Origin: a virus
Strand: one strand, 5' to 3'
DNA length: 26,349 bases
IMG/VR virus record: IMGVR_UViG_3300045970_000474
Coordinates: 1-26,349 of that record
Shown here: positions 7,901 to 17,100 of the stretch, one piece after another
Numbering within the stretch: the first letter of the stretch is position 1
Layout of the letters: each line of letters begins with the position of its first letter
Notes under the pieces: model-generated
The model's input: the letters and a program-made list of their open reading frames with translations, nothing else
Told to the model about the DNA's origin: nothing
Database searches by the model: none
Program-made: the position numbers and the translations under genes

Positions 7901-9592
7901 GTCAAGGCGGAGGCGGGAAAGAAAACAAAGAAGAAGTATTCTGCGGAGCAGATTGCTAGTGAGTACTCTATTTCGGTTAAGCCCTACATCCCGCTCACAG
8001 GTCCCGACCAAGGCAAGGAGGACCCCACTAAGGTTACCCTTAAGGCCGGGTTGGGCTCCGAGGGTGTAACTAAGCTGGAGAAGTTCATAAAAGAGCTAGG
8101 CTTAAAGCCCTTCTTGCCTGAGTACAACAAGAGTGTAGCTAACCCTTCCGGGGTTATCCCAGGTAAGACCTACAACATCGCCTTTTTCGACAAAAAGGAC
8201 TGGGATAGTGCTCATGTTGAGAAGACAGAGGAGCTAGGTAGCACTACAGGAAATACTGCGGCCAAACCGGAATATTTCCCCGAAGTGAGCACATCCCCGC
8301 AAGCTCACAGCAACCTTCATGAGCTAGATGGGATTCATCATTCGACTATTCCGGCACTAGGAAAACGGCTCACTCTTGATGGTGGGTTTGTCGAGGGGCA
8401 GTGGGCCAAGGCTAAAAAATTCAAGGATAAGCAAGGACAGACTTACTACCTGTTCCAGTTCAAGCTCAGGCAACAAACGTGGGAGTCTATCCACGGAGGG
8501 GTTGCTGGAAACTGGGCGTTTACTCACGCTAATTGGGACCCCAGTGAGCAGGTGTTTGTTGAGGGGGCAGGGCACTCGGACCAGTGCCCTACTAAAAAGT
8601 GGACCCACGAGGATTCAGACCTGCATCTAGCTACCGGGTCAGACAAGTGGTCCTATAAGGGCTCTGTGTACGCTCGAATTCGCCCAAAAAAGGGGCAGAC
8701 CCCTGCGCAGGCCCTCAGAGAGATGCTGGAAACCGTAAAGCCTGGATTGGCCGACAAGGTGCTTACGCCGCCGACCCCTGAGGAGCGCGAAGTGGTAAAG
8801 TTATCTCGCGTGCTTTGGAGTGTAGCTCCACAGGAGAGCGATAAGCTTACGAACAGCCAGCGCACGATTTTCGAACTGAAGAAGCGACTCAAGGTACACG
8901 GGTATGACGAGCAGAAGCTGTCAGCACTGCAAGAAGTAGAGGCTTTTCCCGGCTATGCTACGTGGGTTGCACCCAATAGACATAAAGCTTTGGCTAACGG
9001 AAAGCTTCGATACCTCTTCAACGGAATCTCTTCTACCGAAGCAGCATTAAGCATCATGCGCTACGGCCTGTTGGGTATTCACGAGCGCAATATGATGGGT
9101 ATTCATGCGTTCGGTGGCTCATACCCTCAAGATGTTGCTAGTGGTTCCGGAGACGGTATTCTGACCAGAATCGTCACGGACTCTGGACTCGAACACGTTT
9201 TTAATGACCACAACTTTCATGGCTCATACCAGGCTTTAATCGCACCAACTGAAGTAGACCGGTTGGATACTTATATGTACAACAAGGACACGTATGGGCA
9301 GTGCCGAGATGATAATTCGGATTGGCAGAATAGGTCGCCTATCGAGACCATGGTGCAGCAGCAGCAGAAGAAATACAGTGTCGGTGCTGAGATGTCTTTT
9401 CGTCGAGGAATCGGAAAAGACAAAATCCTTAGGATTGTGTGTGGAGAAGAGTCCAATAGAAAGTCGCTAATAAAGCAGGCGAAACAAGCCGGAATCATGC
9501 AGGTCAACGGCGTACCTATTGATGACTTTGTCGTTGTCTGTACCAACTTGAGTGCTGCTTACGATAAGTACGTTAAGCCGCTTGGCTTCTAG
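4988..9592 (+). CDS. Giant multidomain protein with kinase-like and ADP-ribosyltransferase-like domains
   Basis: The 1534-residue product starts at ATG 4988 after AGGGGTG. Visible parts: a domain at about 12-90 repeated at 235-318 (V/LGT-V/I-K/R-F/YH, then W-K/R-Y); Pro/Glu-rich linkers with a run of 12 Pro (132-143); winged-helix-like segments at about 447-538 and 562-641; and a kinase-like domain at about 691-958. That domain has a possible ATP-binding K735, a catalytic-loop-like QHDSFGAN (821-828) and a metal-binding-like VDKEQGF (840-846), as in PI-kinase/HipA-like folds. The C-terminus (about 1338-1534) has YLFNGISS, IMRYGL and a late E1468 in AEMSFRRG, resembling ADP-ribosyltransferases. 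It has no signal peptide. Lying between metabolic and head genes, it may be a virion-packaged effector like T4 Alt; that role is inferred. Confidence 0.7.
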   Translation: MFQWIGATNSPVIDLDKLFEAYIPVGTVKFHKGQKGKDGQAMVKVSDAPGIGKAAWKYWMHIEKAKAKGIQDGDIAHVTKGMKPLYPGEIDPDTGKPAPDLIHPKAPAAATKPPLPAAPAAAPIPAAAAPKPPPPPPPPPPPPEEPKPEPVKAQEPVKAPEPVAATAPEPEPVAAEPEPKPEPVKAKEPVPPPSKQLKAEPEPEPEPVAAAPQAAAPDKQPPVVGPAPISDIEPLKKKVPLGTIRYHSLKSGEPAKQVWIRASDDPATPKGGWRYLMTVSAATKLGLHHDDVLSFSLSHEGKVELHKDDKGAIKKISAAGDLPKDVEAPKEPPKDEAPPEKPTEVPPEKAAETAAAVPVEMDPKHKQMIDYLKQLPGFDKNPEPYLTTGPEKKPSLLAKAMAAKYGGDWFDKWELYHSLHHDASAPPEADKQDAKPEPGEQKPEPELTPFDALPASVKDKLTAMGAVPNSLLGLTVRALFGNPNLNTLFGNPNLNTKVVAKLIGQEVGTTQVAIDHLTDAGKVIKGKDGTYSLSSDWTTTSPVAKAAATTPKAATTPPKTVEMPAAVPEDLKLLLKKHDIHPESDAGFIIRTLHATAVVSAKELKAALPTVSLTSALPWLEKHGFIEKNAAGDYALSPVWDGAAAVSTPPEATKPSLVEPEPEPDEPELPKTKKKSKALAAPSGPAAGKEMMFSPEDIPEASELTYVTSGNEKGLGGAGEKHIYKDKNGQEWIFKIAMTKGGQAEKPFAAHAQEGFANIARKVKNVQIPVKIVHIKGKMGTIQPLIPNSGDLKAAPSPSSLSPQEREDVASEHMLDWLMSQHDSFGANLVRTKTGRIIGVDKEQGFRYFGEDKLSTEYQPNTAVHGEKPPYYNQFWKEWADKKFDFDPSTLKKYADSIADIDDDEFVENFKPYAESFWEDKPKKQAEFLNEVRKRKKSFRSDFEGFLTELYKKRTEQPEGAFTFDSGWVPGVKAEAGKKTKKKYSAEQIASEYSISVKPYIPLTGPDQGKEDPTKVTLKAGLGSEGVTKLEKFIKELGLKPFLPEYNKSVANPSGVIPGKTYNIAFFDKKDWDSAHVEKTEELGSTTGNTAAKPEYFPEVSTSPQAHSNLHELDGIHHSTIPALGKRLTLDGGFVEGQWAKAKKFKDKQGQTYYLFQFKLRQQTWESIHGGVAGNWAFTHANWDPSEQVFVEGAGHSDQCPTKKWTHEDSDLHLATGSDKWSYKGSVYARIRPKKGQTPAQALREMLETVKPGLADKVLTPPTPEEREVVKLSRVLWSVAPQESDKLTNSQRTIFELKKRLKVHGYDEQKLSALQEVEAFPGYATWVAPNRHKALANGKLRYLFNGISSTEAALSIMRYGLLGIHERNMMGIHAFGGSYPQDVASGSGDGILTRIVTDSGLEHVFNDHNFHGSYQALIAPTEVDRLDTYMYNKDTYGQCRDDNSDWQNRSPIETMVQQQQKKYSVGAEMSFRRGIGKDKILRIVCGEESNRKSLIKQAKQAGIMQVNGVPIDDFVVVCTNLSAAYDKYVKPLGF
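5381..5416 (+). repeat. (CCT)12 microsatellite encoding 12 prolines
   Basis: Twelve perfect CCT codons run in the reading frame of the giant gene and open a Pro/Glu-rich linker that continues as degenerate Glu-Pro-Val repeats to about 5640. A gain or loss of units would keep the frame and only change linker length. Confidence 0.97.
6421..6474 (+). repeat. Perfect 27-bp tandem duplication
   Basis: Two identical 27-bp units (6421-6447 and 6448-6474) encode LFGNPNLNT twice. The unit length keeps the frame, and identity at every base suggests a recent duplication. It sits in the first winged-helix-like segment of the giant protein, probably lengthening a loop. Confidence 0.97.
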
Positions 9593-9612
9593 CTCTGGCA
9601 ATCGAGAACTTT

Positions 9613-10056
9613 ATGCCTCTAGACTTTGTTAGCCTCTATGTGCTGTCCGATGTTAACCAGAACTTCATCAAGGTGCAGCAAATCGCCATGGCGCCTAGGG
9701 TGGTAAAGGTTAAGGACCCGAGCACCGGGAAACCGCAGGATGAGTGGCAGTTTTTGGTCCCCAGCGAGGTAAATATGGGGCACACCATCCTAGGGGAAAT
9801 AACTTCGGATGCGGATGGAGTCGTTGAGATTGCCGACAAAGGCCGCGATGGAGACGACGGAAAACCTGTTTTGTGGAAATTTGAGCCTCTAACCCTTGAG
9901 GCGTGGAACGCCATGGGGGAGCGCGGGGACATTGATGGGTGGGAGGAGTTGACTAAAGACTTCCACACTGATGAAGAGCTTTTGCGGTTCTACAAGCACG
10001 AGTGGTTGCTACCTAGACTAGAGTGGTGGAAGCAACACCCCGAGGACTCGAAGTAG
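9613..10056 (+). CDS. Hypothetical protein upstream of the terminase genes
   Basis: The product is 147 residues from ATG 9613, or 122 from an internal ATG at 9688. Neither start has a strong ribosome binding site; an AAGGTG lies 12 nt before the second. The middle is rich in beta-type residues and acidic turns (IADKGRDGDDGKPVLWKFEP). The C-terminus is helical and aromatic (LLRFYKHEWLLPRLEWWKQ). No motif points to a known family. It lies 20 nt after the giant gene and 38 nt before the candidate small terminase, in the same direction, so it probably belongs to the packaging operon. Confidence 0.6.
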   Translation: MPLDFVSLYVLSDVNQNFIKVQQIAMAPRVVKVKDPSTGKPQDEWQFLVPSEVNMGHTILGEITSDADGVVEIADKGRDGDDGKPVLWKFEPLTLEAWNAMGERGDIDGWEELTKDFHTDEELLRFYKHEWLLPRLEWWKQHPEDSK

Positions 10057-10094
10057 CCTGCATAGTAATTACTGCGCGTAAAGGACGGAGCACG

Positions 10095-10823
10095 ATGGAT
10101 CAAGAGAATAGGCCCCCGATACCGATACGCCCTATCAGCAGGGATACCGGTTGTACAAAGTTACGGATGCTGAAGTGCTTTGATGAAGTGCATCAGCAAC
10201 TCTGCGAAGGGCAGCCACTTATGACAGTGGCGAAGTTCATACAGGAGGATAGGGGTGAGTATCTAGAGGTGGAGCTAGCGACGTTGGTATCCACGCTGCG
10301 CTACTACCGTTCTACCATCCCTCCTGGAGAGTTAGCAGAGCAGCGGCTTCCTGCGGTGTTTAACGCCGCAGCCAAAAAGCTGCGTAAGGGTGTCGACGAG
10401 GTGAAGGAGCTGGAGTGGCTGTCGTTATTTCAGAAGCGTCGCCTTCGGATTGATGGAGAGACCGAGAAGAAGATAAATAAGCTTCTTCCTACGATGACCC
10501 AGGAAGTACGGGCCCACGTCGAGGTACTTAGAACCCTTGCGAGCGTCAAGATGGACCTTGGCGTGAACAAGCGGCATCTGGGTTCTCTAGAGGTAGACGC
10601 CACTCTTGTTGCTGACGTAGTAGGCCGGTACGGTACCGCTGGGGTGGGCAAGGTGCTTCAAAGCTCAGAATCACGTCAGAAAGTGATGGGTGTCGCTGAG
10701 CGGTTTATTGCGCTGGCGGCCAGGGAAGTTAGCGGGATAGAGGATGTAGAGGATGCGGAAGTAACAGAGCCCGAGACTACCCCGGAGCCGCAGCCGCCGC
10801 CCAAGCCGGTGCCAGGTGATTAG
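10095..10823 (+). CDS. Candidate small terminase subunit (by position)
   Basis: The 242-residue product starts at ATG 10095, preceded by AAGGACGGAG; an in-frame upstream GTG at 10023 would overlap the previous gene and has no such site. It is almost wholly helical. An N-terminal segment (about 25-75: LMTVAKFIQEDRG, then LATLVSTLRYY) could be a helix-turn-helix. Long helices follow (80-210), and a disordered acidic and Pro-rich tail ends the chain (about 212-242). It overlaps the start of terL by 8 nt. In T4-type phages a helical small terminase gene precedes the large one, so position and fold type fit, but no diagnostic motif is visible. Confidence 0.45.
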   Translation: MDQENRPPIPIRPISRDTGCTKLRMLKCFDEVHQQLCEGQPLMTVAKFIQEDRGEYLEVELATLVSTLRYYRSTIPPGELAEQRLPAVFNAAAKKLRKGVDEVKELEWLSLFQKRRLRIDGETEKKINKLLPTMTQEVRAHVEVLRTLASVKMDLGVNKRHLGSLEVDATLVADVVGRYGTAGVGKVLQSSESRQKVMGVAERFIALAAREVSGIEDVEDAEVTEPETTPEPQPPPKPVPGD

Positions 10824-13782
10824 CCACAAGGCGGGGCGTACTCGAAGTAAGCGCACCAAAGCCGAGCTGGAGGCGATGCTTCGACGCGAGATGGAGCATC
10901 TCAGTCCGGAGGAGCGCGAAGCCGTCCAGATTATTATTAGCGAGGTGACGCAGCCTCCGTCAGATGGCGCCTCCTTGCTGGAAGTGTTTGGTAAGGCTGA
11001 GTTTGAGCGAATTCCAGTAGATATGGACACATTTGTTAGGGACCCATACTACCTTGGCGCAACTTGCGACAATATTTATCCCACGCTTTTAGGGGACCTT
11101 AAGGAGCTATTTTCCGGTGGGTACCACGAAGCGGTTTTTACGGGATCAATCGGATGGGGAAAAACACATATCGCCACCATAGGGGTGTGTCGAATCTTGT
11201 ATGAGCTGTCTTGTATGAAAGATCCGCATAAGAGCTTCGGACTGGCTCGCGGGTCGAACATGTCCCTCGTCTGTACCTCCGTAAGCGAAACCTTAGCGGT
11301 TAAGGTGGTGTTCGAGTCTATTGCAACCAAGCTAACCTCTAGCCCTTACTTCGAAGAGCACTTTCCCTTTAAGGACACGAAGAAGGACTTGGTGTTTCCG
11401 AACGGCATCTGGGTGGCTGCGCGCTCATCTACCGATACTTCCGCTTTAGGTCTTAACGCCTTCGGCGCGCTGCTGGACGAATCTAACTTTTTGCCCAGAA
11501 CCATTAAGGATATTCAAAGCGGTGCGCTGGACCGAGCCGAGACTCTTTACAACACCATCCAGCGCCGTATGAAGTCCCGCTTCGAACGTCACGGCAAGCT
11601 CCCCGGCATGATTTTCATCGTGTCGTCCAAGAACACCATAAACGACTTCACCGCAAAGCGTATTCGCGAGTCAAAAGACGACCCAACCGTGTTTGTTAGG
11701 GACTATCCTCTTTGGGGTCCAAAACCAAAGGACCAATACTCCTCCAAAAAGTTCTGGGTGTTGTGCGGGAACGAGACTGTGCCGTCCAAAATAATCACGG
11801 ACGAAGAGCACGTTACGCTTTCCTCTACTCTGCCGGAAAACGTAGTTTTTGTAGATGTTCCAGAAGACTTTCGCAGGGATTTTGAACGGGATATCGAGGG
11901 AAGCATCCGAGATTTAGCGGGGATGGCCACCGTATCTATCAATCCGTTCATTCAAAGGCGCGAGAAGATTCTAGAGGCGGTGGACCCTGCTCGCGTTCAC
12001 CCGTTTTCGACTCTGGTTTATGACCCCTCTAAAGGAGGTCAGTTCCTTTGGCCGCTAATGGTTCAGGAGGTGTCGGAACGCGGGTATTCCGATATTAGCA
12101 CTAGGCAGCTTCGCCCTATTCTGAACCCCAAGGCGCTTAGACATATCCATGTGGACCCCTCCCTAAGGAATGACTCCACTGGGTTCTGCATGTCGCATAT
12201 TGGCGGCTACAAGAACGTAGCTCGTCGAGGGGAGGACGGGAAAGAGTACGTAGAGCGAGCGCCGATGTACGTGATTGACGTCATGCTACGGATTGTTCCT
12301 CCTACAGGCGGCGAGATTGTGCTGTCGGAGCTTAGGCACCTCATTTATGACTTAGGGGCTCACGGCTACATGATTGCGGGGGTAACGCTGGATAGCTGGC
12401 AGAGCGCCGACACGATTCAGCAGCTGAATCAGCGAGGGTTTAAGTCTGAAATTCTGTCGGTAGACACTTCTCCGGATCCTTACGACAACCTCAAGACTGC
12501 CCTGTATGAGGGGCGCGTGAGCTACTACAGTTACCCGCCTGTGGAGGAGGAGCTTCAGCAACTGGAGCGAAAGAGCAACGGACGCAAGACTAAGATCGAT
12601 CACCCACCTAAGGGTTGTTTTACCGGAAGCACTCGGGTGGCGCTCCTCGATGGGACGCTACCAACGTTCGAAGAGCTGGCTGTAAGGTTTAAGCCGAACG
12701 AGCAATTTGCAGTTTATTCTATAGGGCCAGAAGGGGTGTGTGCGGGTTGGGGTCGAAACTCGCGAGTCACTAAGCAGGTTACCGAGCTTGTAGAGGTAAC
12801 GCTAGACAACTACCAGGTCATTGAGTGCACTCCTGACCACCGCTTCATGCTACTGAGTGGGGATTGGGTTCGGGCAGAAAATCTTACACCAGAGATGTCA
12901 CTGATGCCTTTATACCGGTCTCGACTATCGACAGGTGGGTGGGCGGGGTATGAGCGCTTGTGGTGCCCCAGACGGAAACTCCGAGTACTCACACACCAAC
13001 TGGTAGGTCAACAGCTTTTCGGGAGCACATCCGGACAGCATGTTCATCACCGAAACGAAACGAAACACGATAACGCTCCAGGCAACCTCGAATTGAAATC
13101 AAGAGGTCAGCATCTGCGAGATCACACGCTATTGCGCCACGCCGATGCGACTTACGTTTCGAAGCTTAGGACTGGGCACCTGCGCTATCGCGAAAATGGA
13201 GGTAACGAGAAGAGCCGAGAGAACATTCTTAGGCTTTTTGAAGAAGGGAAGTTAAAACGAGGCAGAGCTGGTTGCTTGGTAGAGGGGTGCGCTAGCCTAT
13301 CGAGTGCTGGAGGTATGTGTGGTAAGCACTACCAGCACATACGAAGGGAACGACAAAAAGTAGAGCGTACGTCCTTACAAAGCAATCACCGTGCGATTTC
13401 GGTGCGTCGCATTTCCCGTATCGCTGATGTGTGGGACCTTACCGTTGAGGGCCTAGAGAATTTCGCACTAGCTTCTGGGGTGTTTGTCCATAACTCCAAA
13501 GACGTAGCCGACGCATTAGCGGCTAGCTGCTACGCGCTTTCGAACACGGGGATATCACAACCGCTTCCTATCATGCGTGGGCTGTCGTACAGTGGCGACG
13601 CTTGGATGGAAGAACAGCGTCAATCAGCATTGGCGGGAGCCCCTAGGGCGTCTCAAAACACTGACGTTTTACCTGCATTTTTAACCGGTGGTGGCGGGAA
13701 CGGGGGATGGAACAGCGGGAATGGCGGAGATGACGGTGGCGGTAGCTGGGGAAATGGCGGCGGCGGATGGTATCCAGGGTAG
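10816..13782 (+). CDS. Terminase large subunit, interrupted by an intein
   Basis: The DNA-packaging motor ATPase/nuclease is encoded as a 988-residue precursor; removing the intein (residues 601-893) gives a 695-residue enzyme. The GTG start overlaps the previous gene by 8 nt. The ATPase shows a Walker A GSIGWGKT (110-117) and Walker B LLDE (D221, E222). The RNase H-like nuclease shows HVDPS (D447), TLDSW (D526) and, just after the intein, SKDVADAL (D896/D899). These are the hallmarks of T4 gp17-type large terminases. The mature protein ends in an unusual Gly-rich tail with interspersed Trp and Asn (about 959-988). The nuclease site is complete only after splicing, so the intein must be active for DNA cutting. 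Confidence 0.95.
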   Translation: MISHKAGRTRSKRTKAELEAMLRREMEHLSPEEREAVQIIISEVTQPPSDGASLLEVFGKAEFERIPVDMDTFVRDPYYLGATCDNIYPTLLGDLKELFSGGYHEAVFTGSIGWGKTHIATIGVCRILYELSCMKDPHKSFGLARGSNMSLVCTSVSETLAVKVVFESIATKLTSSPYFEEHFPFKDTKKDLVFPNGIWVAARSSTDTSALGLNAFGALLDESNFLPRTIKDIQSGALDRAETLYNTIQRRMKSRFERHGKLPGMIFIVSSKNTINDFTAKRIRESKDDPTVFVRDYPLWGPKPKDQYSSKKFWVLCGNETVPSKIITDEEHVTLSSTLPENVVFVDVPEDFRRDFERDIEGSIRDLAGMATVSINPFIQRREKILEAVDPARVHPFSTLVYDPSKGGQFLWPLMVQEVSERGYSDISTRQLRPILNPKALRHIHVDPSLRNDSTGFCMSHIGGYKNVARRGEDGKEYVERAPMYVIDVMLRIVPPTGGEIVLSELRHLIYDLGAHGYMIAGVTLDSWQSADTIQQLNQRGFKSEILSVDTSPDPYDNLKTALYEGRVSYYSYPPVEEELQQLERKSNGRKTKIDHPPKGCFTGSTRVALLDGTLPTFEELAVRFKPNEQFAVYSIGPEGVCAGWGRNSRVTKQVTELVEVTLDNYQVIECTPDHRFMLLSGDWVRAENLTPEMSLMPLYRSRLSTGGWAGYERLWCPRRKLRVLTHQLVGQQLFGSTSGQHVHHRNETKHDNAPGNLELKSRGQHLRDHTLLRHADATYVSKLRTGHLRYRENGGNEKSRENILRLFEEGKLKRGRAGCLVEGCASLSSAGGMCGKHYQHIRRERQKVERTSLQSNHRAISVRRISRIADVWDLTVEGLENFALASGVFVHNSKDVADALAASCYALSNTGISQPLPIMRGLSYSGDAWMEEQRQSALAGAPRASQNTDVLPAFLTGGGGNGGWNSGNGGDDGGGSWGNGGGGWYPG
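12616..13494 (+). mobile_element. TerL intein with HNH homing endonuclease
   Basis: This in-frame 293-residue insertion begins with Cys (CFTGSTRVALL) and ends GVFVHN, followed by Ser as the +1 residue. Hint splicing blocks are visible: the N-terminal block, block B around ECTPDHRF, and C-terminal blocks VWDLTVEGLENFAL and VFVHN. Between them lies an HNH nuclease with HVHH (742-745), a DNAPGNLEL-type segment and H-x-x-x-H, then a Cys cluster (CLVEGC, CGKHY). It splits the nuclease motif between KG and SKDVADA. All catalytic residues for splicing and cutting appear present. Confidence 0.95.
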
Positions 13783-13784
13783 TC

Positions 13785-13800
13785 GCGACCACGTGGTCGT
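13785..13800. promoter_or_regulatory. Intergenic palindrome, copy 2
   Basis: GCGACCACGTGGTCGT matches copy 1 (1156-1171) at 15 of 16 bases; the inner 14 bp are a perfect palindrome. It starts 3 bp after the terL stop and lies just before the ribosome binding region of the next gene, which fits a reusable operator-like element. Confidence 0.75.
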
Positions 13801-13814
13801 GGTACAGGTGACGA

Positions 13815-14141
13815 ATGAACCTTGAGCTTCTCAAGAAATTCTTCCAAGTAGAGGCGGCTACCAACACCGGTAGTGTCCTGACTCTTCCCTCTGGGATTAC
13901 CAAGGGTTTAGCCCAGGAAATTACATCGCAAATGGCCCTAGAGCCTATTGTTCATGGGCTTGCGACGATTGTGGCAAAAGAGGTCGGAAATCGGTTGACG
14001 ACCATGGCGTTGCGCCCCTCAGACTATCTAGATATCAAGGAACTACCGGACGAATTAATCGAGCGAATCATCGAGGAGCTGGCAAAAAAGCCAGATCTCT
14101 TCTTCAAGACGTTTAGGGACAATCTCCAGCTTCAGGGCTGA
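13815..14141 (+). CDS. Hypothetical small helical protein between terL and portal
   Basis: The 108-residue product starts at ATG 13815 with AGGTGA upstream and palindrome copy 2 just before it. It is mostly helical with mixed charge (LELLKKFFQVEAAT at the N-terminus, LPDELIERIIEELAKKP near the C-terminus). It has no Cys, membrane segment or catalytic motif. Lying between the large terminase and the portal, it may be a small packaging or head accessory protein, but that rests on position alone. No family is recognised. Confidence 0.65.
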   Translation: MNLELLKKFFQVEAATNTGSVLTLPSGITKGLAQEITSQMALEPIVHGLATIVAKEVGNRLTTMALRPSDYLDIKELPDELIERIIEELAKKPDLFFKTFRDNLQLQG

Positions 14142-14161
14142 CAAGAGAGAGGGTATCGGAC

Positions 14162-17100
14162 GTGGGATTCGTAGCCAATACAGCCAACCGAGTTAGAGAG
14201 TTCTTCCGGCAGGACAAGGAACAACTCGCGCTTCGTATGGCGAAGGGTACAACTTCTGCTGGGTATCCGTCGGCCGGATACGACATGCTTCAGGCGTATG
14301 GGTATGACGTTCTTTCGGACTACCTTCGGTTAGAACACGACCTACTGTCTCGGTTTGTGGACTACGAGGAGATGGATGATTATCCAGAAATTAGCACCGC
14401 TATCGACATTTACAGCGATGACGCCAGCCAGCCTGAGACCCAGTTAAACCGAACGGTTTGGGTGGAATCTCAAGACGAAAGTGTACAGAAGGTTCTGGAC
14501 GACCTTCTTCACAAGACTCTTCGCATCGATGAAGAGATTTGGGAAATTGCACGAACACTCTGCAAGTACGGGAACGACTGCGAAGAGTTACTGGTCACAG
14601 AGCGCGGAGTAGAGGGGCTGAACTTCCTGCCTCCACCCACGGTACGCCGCATTGAGGGCCCTCGCGGGGAGTTATTCGGGTTTGTACAGGACTTCAAAGG
14701 TAAGTTCGGGTACTGCCTTGCCCGAGGTTCCAGAATTTGGAAGGTTGGGGGGCTGGTAGAGGTTCAGAACTTCAAGGACGGAGATGTAGTTGCTGCGCAT
14801 AAGAATGGGCAGCAGGTTCCTCTTCGAGTTAAAAAGCTGCACCACAACGGAACCAAGCGCGTCTTTAAGCTTAGGACGCGCCACCGTGAGCTGTTTCTGA
14901 CAGAGAACCACCCAGTACTGGTTCAGAGGCTAGATGGCACACAGGTATGGACGCAGGTCAAAGATTTGAAGTTGGTTCGGTTTAACGGCAAGAAACAGAA
15001 TATCGATTATTCCAAATCCGATAAGCTGGTTATCAGTACTCGGATGCCAGTAGGGGAGCTTCCCGAGTGGGCGTCTCTTCAGAGCTTCGACCCGTTCGCT
15101 CAAACTCAGGGCAATAAAGGTAGTCCTGTTGCGCTAACGCTCCCTCCGCGCCCATCTCCTGAGTTTTGTAACTTGTTCGGATTTTTGCTCGGGGATGGTT
15201 GGTTGGAGGAGGACCGCAGGGTTTCCTACGCTCGCGGCGTATACCCCGAGCTGAACGATAAGTACGACTCCCTGCTGCGGTCGTTCGGAGTAGAAGCCGT
15301 AGTAAGTGAGGACGGAACGCAGACACGTGTTGCTTCTGTACACCTTGCCCGGTTACTACAGTCGCTAGGGTGGATTAACGGGGCCTCTAAAAAGCGGGTT
15401 CCGGGGTGGGTGTTCGGGCTTCCAGAGTCTCACAGAGAGGCGCTGCTTCGAGGGTTCTTGGATGCAGATGGTTGGGTGCAGCACCAGCCTACCCGTCAGT
15501 ACGACTCCCACAGCTTTGAGATTGCCAATTACGACCTTGCCCGCGACCTGAAGAACCTAATCGACGGATTAGGCTATCGTTGCGGGAATGTCGGCACGCG
15601 TACTCGTAAGGTTGGGGGCATAATCAACGGTAAGACCGTGAAGACGCAGCAAGCGTGTTTCAACTTAACTTTCACCGAACACAAGTTCGATCAACAGTTT
15701 GTTGCAGAGAATCTACTCAACCTGTCCTACTACGAGGATACTGAGGTTTACGATCTCGAAGTCGAAGACGCCGCTCATAACTTTGTTACCGATGGTGTAG
15801 TCGTTCACAATTCCCCCCAGGAGTTCCAGCAAATTCTCGCCTCACGCGCAGCTATGCGCCTAGGCGGGACCGAGAAGCAGGGAATGGGCGGGCTAGACCG
15901 CATCGCCGCCCTAGAGGATTGGGAGGTAGTTCACTTCAGGCTTCGTGGAAAGCATCGTAGGTCGCTCTACGGGTACTCGGTACTTGAGTCTTCCAGGTGG
16001 ATTTGGAAGCGGCTAATGATGCTGGAAGATGCGGCTCTCATTTACCGGCTTCAGCGCGCCCCTGAGCGCTATGCCTTCTACGTGGATGTTGGTGACTTGC
16101 CTCCAGCGGAAGCGTTGGCTTTCGTAAACCGGGTTCGTCAGGGACATAAGAAGACCAAGTACTTTAATCCGACCTGCTTGACGGCGGATACGTGCATCAC
16201 TTGCCTAGATGGGGTAGAGCGCAGCATTGGGGAGCTGGCCAGGGATTACGCCGATAAGACCTTCGATGTCTTTTCGTACGACCTTGAGAATGGCAGGGTC
16301 GTTCCAGGCAAGGCTTCGGGGCCTCGTAAGACAGGTGAGCAGGTTCCCGTTTGGCGCGTGGTTCTTGATAACGGCGCAGTCGTACGTAGTACTGGTAACC
16401 ACCCGTTCCTCATGCGGGATGGCACGTATCGAGCGGCTAACACCTTGGTAGCTGGCGATTCGCTCATGCCTCTCTATATGAGCCGAGGCTACGAGTGCTC
16501 TGACTACTGGATGTATGAAGACCCTGCGTCTGGACAGCGCAAGCACGTTCATAAGATGGTTGCCGAAGCGGTCTATGGGGCCGAAGCCCTTCACGGGCTT
16601 CATGTTCACCACAAGGACGAGAATAAGGCCAACAATACTCCGGCCAATCTAGAAGCCCTGACGGCCTCAGAGCACATGCGACGTCACCCCGAAAACGCAA
16701 TGAAGGGTCGCGCAGCTTACGTGGCTCGCATTCAAACGGATGCGGCATTCGCCAAGGCGATTGTTAGCCGGATGGATGAGTATCGTGACCCTGTTACAGC
16801 GGGTAGGCGCTCCCAAGAGCTTCGGAGTTCGGAGGCGCGAGGTGGTCAGGCCCGGCTAGTGGAACTTCTAACCTCTGAAGTAGTTAGAGACCCTCTAGTG
16901 GTAGTCGAAGAAATGCTGGAGCGCCTGAACGCTAACGAGGAGTTTAAGAGTGTTTATGCGGCGCTGCCTACGACTCAGAAGTCAGAGATGTCCGTAGGGT
17001 GCTTCCATGCTTTTATTCAGCGTCAGGGCTTTGAGGGCTTCAAGGACTTTAAGACAAAGAAGTGCGGCGAGGCTAAGTGGGTAAACCGAACGTACGGCGC

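Noticed and set aside
10023-10094. Upstream extension of the candidate small terminase
   Set aside because: It overlaps the previous gene; ATG 10095 is preceded by AAGGACGGAG.
16205-16748. Overlapping ORFs on both strands within portal intein 2
   Set aside because: They are shadows of the intein reading frame, which carries complete splicing and HNH motifs.
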